Assembly (NCBI GenBank): GCA_003542955.1
Contig: DPJP01000317.1
Location: 8,428 to 14,627, forward strand
Direction of reading: 5' to 3'
DNA length: 6,200 nt
Source: Armatimonadota bacterium
Lineage (GTDB): Bacteria; Armatimonadota; Zipacnadia; Zipacnadales; UBA11051
Position numbers and translations under genes: made by a program. Shown in pieces: positions 1 to 6,200 of the stretch (the stretch's first letter is position 1; each line of letters begins with the position of its first letter). Under the pieces are notes generated by a model. That model saw only the letters and a list, made by a program, of their open reading frames with translations, was not told the DNA's origin and ran no database searches.

Positions 1-31
1 AGAGGCACACCCGGGCGGCCGATGGGCCGTA

Positions 32-61
32 TTGAGCGAGCGGCTTGGTGTATGGTATATT
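32..61 (+). promoter_or_regulatory. Probable sigma70-type promoter of rel, extended -10
   Basis: A TTGAGC hexamer at 32-37 (four of six matches to TTGACA) lies 18 bases upstream of TATATT at 56-61 (five of six matches to TATAAT). A TG at 53-54 sits one base before the -10 box, which is the extended -10 arrangement. The patch is AT-richer than its surroundings. Transcription would start near 67-69, leaving a leader of about 40 bases to the ATG at 107 or about 60 bases to the ATG at 131. The in-frame TTG at 32, which could be read as a start codon, is then the -35 box. This is pattern matching only, and the sigma-factor consensus of this lineage is not known to me. Confidence 0.45.
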
Positions 62-130
62 GGGCTGAACACGCGCGCGGGGGATGCCTCCCCCGCGTGG
101 TGGAAGATGGCAACCGAACGGGTCAACGAT

Positions 131-2317
131 ATGCCGGCGACGATCGAGCGGGTAATCCAGCGGGTGTCGGGGTACTGGCCGGGGGTGGACCGTGAACTCC
201 TCGCCGGAGCCTACGACTTTGCGCGCCACGCGCACGGCGAGCAGAAGCGCCTCAGCGGCGAGCCCTACATCATCCACCCGCTCGAGGTCGGTGGGATACT
301 GGCGGATATCGAGAGCGACGAGTACTCGGTTGCCGGCGGCTTTCTGCACGATACCGTCGAGGACACGCAGACCGAGGCCGCGGAGATCAGGGAGCGCTTC
401 GGCGACACCGTGGGCAAGCTCGTCGAGGGCGTTACCAAGCTGCGCAAGCTCGACTTCGCATCCCGCCAGGAAGAGCAGGCCCGCAACCTGCGCAAGATGT
501 TCCTCGCTATGGCGGAGGACATCCGGGTCATCCTCATCAAGCTTGCCGACCGCCTCCACAACATGCGCACGCTTCAGTTTGTCCCCCCCGAGAAGCAGCG
601 GCGTACCGCCGAGGAGACGCTGCACATCTTCGCCCCGCTCTGCCACCGCCTCGGCGTCCAGCGCATCCGCGCCGAACTCGAGGACCTTGCGCTGCGCCAT
701 CTCGAGCCCGACGAGTACCGTCGCATCACGCAGGCCATCGGGTTGACGCGAGAGGAGCGCCAGGCGGTCATCAATGAGGCCAGGCGCAGGATCGAGGCCG
801 CGCTGGCCGACGCGGGTATCGAGGCCACCGTCCAGGGGCGCGCCAAGCACATCTACTCGATTCGCAACAAGATGAAGACGCAGAACATCGACTTCGGGCA
901 GCTCCAGGACCTCAATGCCCTCCGCGTCATCGTCAAGGACGTTCCGCAGTGCTACCAGGTGCTGGGCATCATGCACGATCTGTGGGTGCCGGTGCCGGAT
1001 ACGTTCAGCGACTTCATCGCCATGCCCAAGTCCAACAACTACCAGTCGCTGCACACGAAGGTGCTTGGGCCCGACCACTCGCCGATGGAGGTGCAGATCC
1101 GCACCGAGGCCATGCACCGCACGGCGGAGTACGGGATTGCCTCTCACTGGCGGTACAAGGAGGGCGACACCGACCCGAAGTTCGACGAGCAGGTGGCGTG
1201 GGTGCGCCAACTGCTTGACCTCGAGACCGACCTGACCGAAAGCCATGAGTTCCTCGAGCTTCTGCAGGTCGACCTGTTCAAGGACCAGGTGTTCGTGTTC
1301 ACGCCCGACGGAGATGTCATCGACCTGCCCGCGGGCGCGGGACCAATCGACTTCGCCTACCGCATCCACACGGAGGTCGGTCACCACTGCACAGGCGCCA
1401 TCGTCAACGGCGAGCAGGTGGCGATGGACTACAAGTTCAAGAACGGCGACATCGTCAAGATCACAACCATGGCGACGGCGGAGCCGCGCCACGACTGGCT
1501 CAGACTCGTCCAGACATCCGGAGCAAAGGCAAAGGTCCGCCGCTTCCTGCGCGAGAAGTCCAAGCAGGAGAACATCGCCCTCGGAACCGAGAAGCTCGAG
1601 CGCGCCGTGGCCCGCCTCACGCCGGCCCAGCGCAAGGTCGTCAACGCGGCGGACAGGCAGGCGCTGGCGGATCACTTCAGCTACCAGGACGAGGACGGCC
1701 TGCTCGCGGCAATCGGCTATGGCGACATCGAGCCCCAGACGGTCATCACGCACATGCTCAGCCGGACCGGGGAGCCCGAGACGCTGGTCGAGGCCGCGCG
1801 CAAGATGCTCCCCACCGAGCAGCTCCACTCCGCGCCCAAGAGCACAGCCCTGCCCGTCTCAGCCGACGGCGTCGACGGCTTTCACTCGCGGTTGTCGAAG
1901 TGCTGCAACCCCCTGCCCGGCGATCAGATACGAGGCTATATCACGCGCGGGTCGGGGCTCGCCATCCACCGCGCGGACTGTAAGAACCTCGCCTACCGGG
2001 CAAACAGGGAGCCCGACAGGATCGTCGACCTCGCCTGGGAGAGCGAGGCGCGCCTGGCAGTCTTCCGCCAGGATATCGAGGTCGTTGCGGTGGACCGCAT
2101 GGGGCTGCTCTCCCACATCACCGCGATCATCTCCGACGCCGATATCAACATCGCCATGGCCCGCGCCGAGAAGGCCGCACCCCACCTGGCGAGGCTGCTC
2201 CTCACGCTCGAGATCAGTACCCGCAAGGACCTCGACCACGTCGTCGACCGGCTCAAGCAGCTCATCGACGTGGTCAACGTCCGCCGCCTCACCCCCACCG
2301 AGTCACCGGTCTCGTAG
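131..2317 (+). CDS. rel: Bifunctional (p)ppGpp synthetase/hydrolase (RelA/SpoT family, long Rel)
   Basis: This cytoplasmic enzyme makes (p)ppGpp by transferring pyrophosphate from ATP to GDP or GTP, and hydrolyses it again, setting the stringent response to starvation. Numbering from the ATG at 131 (728 residues): the N-terminal HD hydrolase domain (about 10-160) keeps R40, H49, the H73-D74 pair in HDTVEDT, and D140/N144 in LADRLHNMR. The synthetase domain (about 205-340) has RAKHIYSIRNK at 237-247, D260, the MPKSNNYQSLHTKV loop at 298-311 and E320 in EVQIRT. A TGS domain follows (381-445), then a helical region, a Cys-rich motif with C591, C592, H613 and C617, and a C-terminal ACT domain (645-720). 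Both catalytic centres look intact, so it is probably bifunctional. The start was chosen because MPATIERVI matches the usual Rel N-terminus and gives normal length and a constant offset to the catalytic residues of the Streptococcus Rel. ATG at 107 (736 residues) is possible; TTG at 32 lies in the promoter. The RFKD motif is replaced by TFSD at 291-294. The stop is TAG. Confidence 0.96.
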   Translation: MPATIERVIQRVSGYWPGVDRELLAGAYDFARHAHGEQKRLSGEPYIIHPLEVGGILADIESDEYSVAGGFLHDTVEDTQTEAAEIRERFGDTVGKLVEGVTKLRKLDFASRQEEQARNLRKMFLAMAEDIRVILIKLADRLHNMRTLQFVPPEKQRRTAEETLHIFAPLCHRLGVQRIRAELEDLALRHLEPDEYRRITQAIGLTREERQAVINEARRRIEAALADAGIEATVQGRAKHIYSIRNKMKTQNIDFGQLQDLNALRVIVKDVPQCYQVLGIMHDLWVPVPDTFSDFIAMPKSNNYQSLHTKVLGPDHSPMEVQIRTEAMHRTAEYGIASHWRYKEGDTDPKFDEQVAWVRQLLDLETDLTESHEFLELLQVDLFKDQVFVFTPDGDVIDLPAGAGPIDFAYRIHTEVGHHCTGAIVNGEQVAMDYKFKNGDIVKITTMATAEPRHDWLRLVQTSGAKAKVRRFLREKSKQENIALGTEKLERAVARLTPAQRKVVNAADRQALADHFSYQDEDGLLAAIGYGDIEPQTVITHMLSRTGEPETLVEAARKMLPTEQLHSAPKSTALPVSADGVDGFHSRLSKCCNPLPGDQIRGYITRGSGLAIHRADCKNLAYRANREPDRIVDLAWESEARLAVFRQDIEVVAVDRMGLLSHITAIISDADINIAMARAEKAAPHLARLLLTLEISTRKDLDHVVDRLKQLIDVVNVRRLTPTESPVS

Positions 2318-2387
2318 GTCGCAGCTCCCAGCCGCCCGTTGTGACTCTGCCGACACCGTCCCATCGCCGGTATGCCTGCCTGCGCGC

Positions 2388-2430
2388 CAAGATTGAACAG
2401 CCAGTGCCTGACACCAGCTGTTCAATCTTG
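2388..2430. repeat. Long palindrome, REP-like hairpin between rel and the lyase gene
   Basis: The arms 2388-2401 and 2417-2430 are perfect reverse complements over 14 base pairs (left arm CAAGATTGAACAGC). Inside, after a two-by-two mismatch, GTG at 2404-2406 pairs with CAC at 2412-2414 around a five-base loop, CCTGA. Outside, GCG at 2384-2386 can pair with CGC at 2431-2433 if C2387 is bulged. There is no T-run after either arm, so it is not a classic intrinsic terminator, although the RNA hairpin could still stabilise or end the rel transcript. The central AGTGCCTGACACC resembles, from memory, the core of dispersed REP palindromes mobilised by IS200-like RAYT transposases in some GC-rich bacteria. 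Only one copy is present here and no transposase is nearby, so the repeat identity is inference. The arms are AT-richer than the surrounding DNA. Confidence 0.6.
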
Positions 2431-2525
2431 CGCCTGCGAGGGACTTCAGCGCCGTGTGCGGAAACAGAGTATGCCCGTGGTGGCGATAGGCCCCGGGCCT
2501 GGACGCGACCCCGAATCGGGTATGC

Positions 2526-2532
2526 AAAGGAG
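2526..2532 (+). promoter_or_regulatory. Shine-Dalgarno sequence favouring the GTG start at 2543
   Basis: AAAGGAG is a strong ribosome-binding sequence ten bases before the in-frame GTG at 2543. It lies inside the reading frame that would begin at ATG 2522, which has no purine-rich motif upstream. It is too close (one base) to the GTG at 2534. It therefore points to 2543 as the start of the lyase gene. The spacing is slightly long but usable. Confidence 0.5.
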
Positions 2533-2542
2533 CGTGCGCCAC

Positions 2543-5500
2543 GTGCTCAAGTACCTGCCATCAACTCTGCTGCTCCTGCTCTGTGCCGTCGCATGGGCCA
2601 AGCAGGGCCGCACCTACTATGACGATGCCTGGATGGCCCGCATACAGCAGAAGATCGAGCAGCACGAGTGGGCGGCGGGCCAGGTCGAAGCGGCGCGCGC
2701 CCAGTGCGCGTGGCTCGTCGCGATGTCGGACCAGGACCTGTGGGACTTCATCCCCCCGCCCGAGCAGATGCGGGCCATCAACGTACACATCGCCCATGAC
2801 TGCCCCAGGTGCGGAGATGAGATCAACCGCAAGGCGGGGCACTACCCCTGGATCATCAGCCGCGATCTTCCCTTCAAGGTCAAGTGTCCCGTCTGCGAGA
2901 CCGTCTTCCCGGAGAACGATTTCAAGCCGTGGAATACCGAGGGCCTCCAGGGCAAGCCCGCCGAAGGGCCCGGCTACGTGGATGAAGGTCTCGGCTGGCT
3001 CGATGTCCGTGATGGACGGCGCTACTACTTCGTCCCCTACTACGTCTACTGGCAGCGGTGGGCGCGTGACATCCTGGGCGGGCTGCGGGACCTGCGCGCC
3101 GCATACCTGCTCACCGGCGAGCCGATCTATGCGCACAAGGCCGGCCTCATGCTGGCCAAAATCGGGAGCGAGTACGATCGCTTCGACTACCGGGTGCAGT
3201 GTTACCACGAGGGCCAGTTCAACATCAACGGGCGCATCTCAGACCGCATCTGGAGCACCGGCGACAACACCGAACTCGCCCAGACCTATGACGCGGTCTA
3301 CCCCGCACTGGCGCAGGATGAGCAGTTGAGCGAGTTCCTGGCCCTCAAGGGCATCAATGACGCCAGGCGCGTCATCGAGGACAATATGCTGTTCACGATG
3401 GTCCGTGATGTCATGAGCGGCTATGTCGCCGGCAACATGGGGATGCACCAGGTCACCCTGGCGACGCTTGCGATAGTCATCGACAATGACGACGCCTCGC
3501 GCGGCCCGACCACCGCCGACATGCGCGAGTGGCTGATGAGCGGACCCGGCCGCATCGAGGACCTGCTCTGGAACGGTTTCCACCGGGAGGGTCTCGGGGC
3601 GGAGGCCTCACCGGGCTACTCCTCGCTCTGGTGCACGAAGTTCTACGAGATGGCACAACTGCTGCCCCGGCTGGGAGTAGACGTCTGGAGCATCCCGCGT
3701 CTGAAGAAGATGGCCGACATCGGTATCGACCTGACCATCGCCGGGCGCTTCTCCCCCTCGATAGGCGACTCCGGACGCCTGCGCGGGGCCGGCCCCATCG
3801 CCCTCTCACCCCAACTCCAGGGCCTCGCCTTCACGCAGTATGGCGACCCACGCCACGCCCGCGCGCTCGTCGATATGGGGGCAAGCTCCCGCAGCCTTCT
3901 GACCGACTACTTCGATGAGCAGCCCGTGGCCGAGGTCGCCGCCGCCACACCGCCAACCGAGTTGAAGACGCGTGCTCTCGGCGGCTTTGGAGTCGCGATT
4001 CTCGAGACGGGCGCCGGTGATCATCGGCGCGCGCTGAGCCTCTACTACGGCGACGCGAGCGGCGGTCACGGCCACTATGACCGACTCAATGTCGAGATGT
4101 TCGCCTACGGGCATGTCGTGATGTCGGAGGACGGCTACCCGACGCCCTTCACGCGGCCGAACTTCCACGAATGGCGGCGCGCCGACACGCACAAGCACTA
4201 CTGCGTCATGACCGACGAGCTGCCGCAACTCAACCTCTACCGGGGCGATCTGCACAGCCTCGTCTCTCTGCCCGAGTTGCAGATGGTGGACGCCTCCGCG
4301 GAGGTCGCCTATGACGGCATTGCGTCGCTCTATCGGCGCACATCGAGCCTGATAGATATCTCCCCCGAGCGGTCTTACCTGCTGGATATCTTCCGCGTGC
4401 GCGGCGGCAGCCGGCACGACTGGTGCTTCCACGGCCCGGGCTTTCCGCGGTTTGAGTTCACCGGCGGCGATCCCGGCCCGGCGCAGGGCAAGGGCACGCT
4501 GGCGGGCGAAGACGTCGAGTACGGCCAGAAGCCACCGGCCCGGCCCAGCAGAACCGACATCCCGGTGGACCTCGCCGGCGCCGAGGGCGTAGTGACGGGA
4601 GAGGAGCACTACCGCGTACTTGGCGAGAGGGGCTTCACCCCGCATGTGGCCGGTGTGGTCACCTACAAAGTCGGCAGCGAACTGCAGTGTCGCCTGCCGC
4701 GGCTCGAGGCGCGCCGCTACAAGCTGCTCTTGCAGTACTGGGATCACAAGCCGAGCAGCAGCGAACTCGAGCTGACACTGGGGCAGACGGTCATCCCGGT
4801 GGTGCTCACCACCGAGGACACGCAGGACTACCGTTGGATGGGACAGATCATCGACCTGCCACAGGCCGCCGAGACGCTGAAGCTGACGGTCAAATCCACC
4901 GATCTCAACTACGTGATGATCAACCGCATGGTGATCAGCCGCGATCTGCAGGCCGAGCAGCCGGCCGTCCCCGTCGAGGTCAGCAGCGGCTTCCAGGGCC
5001 TGTTCAACGTCCGGCGAGTGCAACCGCAGGGCAGTTGGGGAGCGACATGGAGCAACCCCGCCGCGAACCTCGACGTCACGCTCAGTGTCCCCGCGGGCTG
5101 TGCGCAGGAGGTGATCATCGCCGATGGGGAGCCGGAGGCGCAGGTCGGCAACCCCCGCACCATCGAGTACCTCCTGGGGCGCAATAGCGGCGAACACCTG
5201 CTCTCGAACTACGTGGCGGTCGTCGAGCCGCACCGGGGGCCGGCGGCGGTGAGCGATGTGACACTGCTGCAGGCCGAGGCGGCCGCGCCGGAGACGGTTG
5301 GGGTGCGCGTGGAGCGCGAAGGGGCCGTGGACCTGGTACACAGCGCGCTCGATGCCACGCAGCAGACCTCCTGGCTGGGGCTGCCGGAGCCGTTGTCGGT
5401 GCGCGCGGAGTATGCCGTGCTCACCGTCGACGCTCAGGGCGTGCAACGGGCAATGCTCGTCGGCGGCGGGCGGATCGAGTACGGGGAGTTCAGCCTCGAG

Positions 5501-6076
5501 GCAGCCGAGCCGCCCCGTGGCAGAGTGCTCAGAGTCGACCCGGGCGCGAACACCATCACCATCGATGCGGCGCTCCCGGCGATTGACCCGTTCATTGATC
5601 GCGTCATCATCATCGGCAATCAGCTGCGCCAGACCAGCTACACGATCAACTCGGCGCAGATTGATGGTGACACGACCACGCTCGGGTTCGGCGACGTGCT
5701 GTTCGTCATCGGCATGCACGTGGCTACGGAGTTCGACGACGGGGCCTCGACCATCCGGACCGAGCAGCCGGTCTCAGGCTACGGCAAGATCGAGGGCGGT
5801 CGGCACGGCGGGCGCTGGCTCTACAATGAGGACTACTCGCGGTGCTGCCTGATCGAGTCTGTCGCCGGGCAGACGCTCAGGCTCTCGGCTGTCGACGGCA
5901 CGCTCGAGAGCATCTACACCGATGCCGACGGCGACGGGCGGCGGCAGCTCTGGATCAGCGACATCGGCCCGAACGACGGCTACCGCATCCCGACCGCCTG
6001 CTATGTGACACGCATCCAGGGCGGCCGGTACAGGGTCGAGGGCACGAGCCCGGCGGAGACGGCGACGGCGGACTGA
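2543..6076 (+). CDS. Exported heparinase II/III-like polysaccharide lyase, multidomain
   Basis: This is a large secreted protein, probably an eliminase cleaving uronic-acid polysaccharide; the substrate is unknown. Numbering from GTG 2543 (1177 residues): a signal peptide (K3, a Leu-rich core at 9-13, likely cut after AWA at 17-19) is followed by a zinc ribbon with C87/C90 (CPRC) and C115/C118 (CPVC). The helical lyase domain (about 150-450) has GNMGMHQ with N298 and H302, and a segment with H347, E354 and Y359, where this fold usually carries its catalytic Asn/His and Tyr. The heparinase II/III beta-sandwich starts near 480 with GGHGHYD (H509, H511, D513) and continues to H552 in THKHYCVMTDE, like the metal-binding HGHxD and HNTV motifs of the family. 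Residues 684-801 look like a separate lectin-type beta-sandwich. Residues 816-940 resemble the resumed lyase sandwich, and 980-1177 are beta-rich and contain DADGDG at 1127-1132. ATG at 2522 is the alternative start (1184 residues) and also gives a signal peptide. It lies 225 bases after rel, and no clear promoter was found. The fold call is confident; catalytic assignments are inferred from motif position. Confidence 0.85.
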   Translation: MLKYLPSTLLLLLCAVAWAKQGRTYYDDAWMARIQQKIEQHEWAAGQVEAARAQCAWLVAMSDQDLWDFIPPPEQMRAINVHIAHDCPRCGDEINRKAGHYPWIISRDLPFKVKCPVCETVFPENDFKPWNTEGLQGKPAEGPGYVDEGLGWLDVRDGRRYYFVPYYVYWQRWARDILGGLRDLRAAYLLTGEPIYAHKAGLMLAKIGSEYDRFDYRVQCYHEGQFNINGRISDRIWSTGDNTELAQTYDAVYPALAQDEQLSEFLALKGINDARRVIEDNMLFTMVRDVMSGYVAGNMGMHQVTLATLAIVIDNDDASRGPTTADMREWLMSGPGRIEDLLWNGFHREGLGAEASPGYSSLWCTKFYEMAQLLPRLGVDVWSIPRLKKMADIGIDLTIAGRFSPSIGDSGRLRGAGPIALSPQLQGLAFTQYGDPRHARALVDMGASSRSLLTDYFDEQPVAEVAAATPPTELKTRALGGFGVAILETGAGDHRRALSLYYGDASGGHGHYDRLNVEMFAYGHVVMSEDGYPTPFTRPNFHEWRRADTHKHYCVMTDELPQLNLYRGDLHSLVSLPELQMVDASAEVAYDGIASLYRRTSSLIDISPERSYLLDIFRVRGGSRHDWCFHGPGFPRFEFTGGDPGPAQGKGTLAGEDVEYGQKPPARPSRTDIPVDLAGAEGVVTGEEHYRVLGERGFTPHVAGVVTYKVGSELQCRLPRLEARRYKLLLQYWDHKPSSSELELTLGQTVIPVVLTTEDTQDYRWMGQIIDLPQAAETLKLTVKSTDLNYVMINRMVISRDLQAEQPAVPVEVSSGFQGLFNVRRVQPQGSWGATWSNPAANLDVTLSVPAGCAQEVIIADGEPEAQVGNPRTIEYLLGRNSGEHLLSNYVAVVEPHRGPAAVSDVTLLQAEAAAPETVGVRVEREGAVDLVHSALDATQQTSWLGLPEPLSVRAEYAVLTVDAQGVQRAMLVGGGRIEYGEFSLEAAEPPRGRVLRVDPGANTITIDAALPAIDPFIDRVIIIGNQLRQTSYTINSAQIDGDTTTLGFGDVLFVIGMHVATEFDDGASTIRTEQPVSGYGKIEGGRHGGRWLYNEDYSRCCLIESVAGQTLRLSAVDGTLESIYTDADGDGRRQLWISDIGPNDGYRIPTACYVTRIQGGRYRVEGTSPAETATAD

Positions 6077-6200
6077 GGCTGCCGGTAAGGGCCACAGGCG
6101 CCAACATCAGAACTCCTGGTATCGGTCCTGGCAGAGATGTCCATTTCGGACGCCCCGGAAGCCCTTGGCGGGCGGCCGGGGGTCAGGCATTCAGAATTCA

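Noticed and set aside
1245..2396. A 383-codon + strand open frame inside rel
   Set aside because: Its product is almost wholly Ser, Arg, Thr and Pro, typical of an out-of-frame reading of GC-rich coding DNA, and it overlaps the conserved TGS and ACT domains of Rel.
2445..2472. Possible promoter for the lyase gene (TTCAGC then GAGTAT)
   Set aside because: The -10 candidate matches the consensus poorly and nothing else in 2318-2521 is better.
2488..2500. Short palindrome AGGCCC-C-GGGCCT upstream of the lyase
   Set aside because: Six-base arms of G and C only are common by chance at this composition, and no second copy is seen in the gap.
3806..5719. A 637-codon open frame on the minus strand, opposite the lyase gene
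   Set aside because: Its translation is rich in R, A, H, D and V with no recognisable motif, as expected opposite a GC-rich gene. The + strand frame has a signal peptide and clear family motifs.
5955..6107. A 50-codon minus-strand frame with a well-placed AGGAG before its ATG at 6107
   Set aside because: The ribosome-binding match is good, but the product is a low-complexity Pro/Ser/Arg/Cys peptide antisense to the lyase 3' end and has no recognisable family.
6153..6181. CCCCGG/CCGGGG inverted repeat after the lyase gene, considered as a terminator
   Set aside because: A six-pair stem with a 17-base loop and no T-run is expected by chance in GC-rich DNA.
6137..6200. A + strand ATG at 6137 open to the window end (begins MSISDAPEALGG)
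   Set aside because: Only 21 codons are visible, the purine-rich stretch abuts the ATG without spacing, and no motif is seen. It could be the start of the next gene but cannot be supported.

Overview
The window is GC-rich bacterial chromosomal DNA carrying two long genes on the + strand: a housekeeping stringent-response enzyme and a very large exported polysaccharide-lyase-like protein. The pairing of a long-form Rel with a heparinase II/III-type protein that contains a zinc ribbon suggests a glycan-degrading lineage of the Planctomycetota, Armatimonadota or Lentisphaerota kind. This placement is inferred from gene style only and is weak.

Layout. Positions 1-130 hold a good sigma70-type promoter with an extended -10 element (32-61) and the leader of the first gene. 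Positions 131-2317 encode a complete bifunctional (p)ppGpp synthetase/hydrolase (Rel) with HD, synthetase, TGS, Cys-rich and ACT domains in order. Positions 2318-2542 are non-coding and contain a near-perfect long hairpin (2388-2430) that looks like a REP-type palindromic repeat, followed by a Shine-Dalgarno sequence (2526-2532). Positions 2543-6076 encode a roughly 1177-residue secreted heparinase II/III-like protein with an N-terminal zinc ribbon, an alpha-helical lyase domain, a beta-sandwich core, an apparently inserted lectin-like module and a further C-terminal beta-rich region. Positions 6077-6200 are short non-coding flank in which I see no convincing gene or terminator.

The two genes have no evident functional link. 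Rel makes and breaks the starvation alarmone in the cytoplasm, while the lyase probably acts on an acidic polysaccharide outside the cytoplasm. The 225-base gap with its hairpin argues against tight co-translation. I do not see a defence system, CRISPR array, transposase, tRNA or rRNA. The most interesting items are the architecture of the lyase, the palindrome between the genes, and an altered specificity motif in the Rel synthetase domain.
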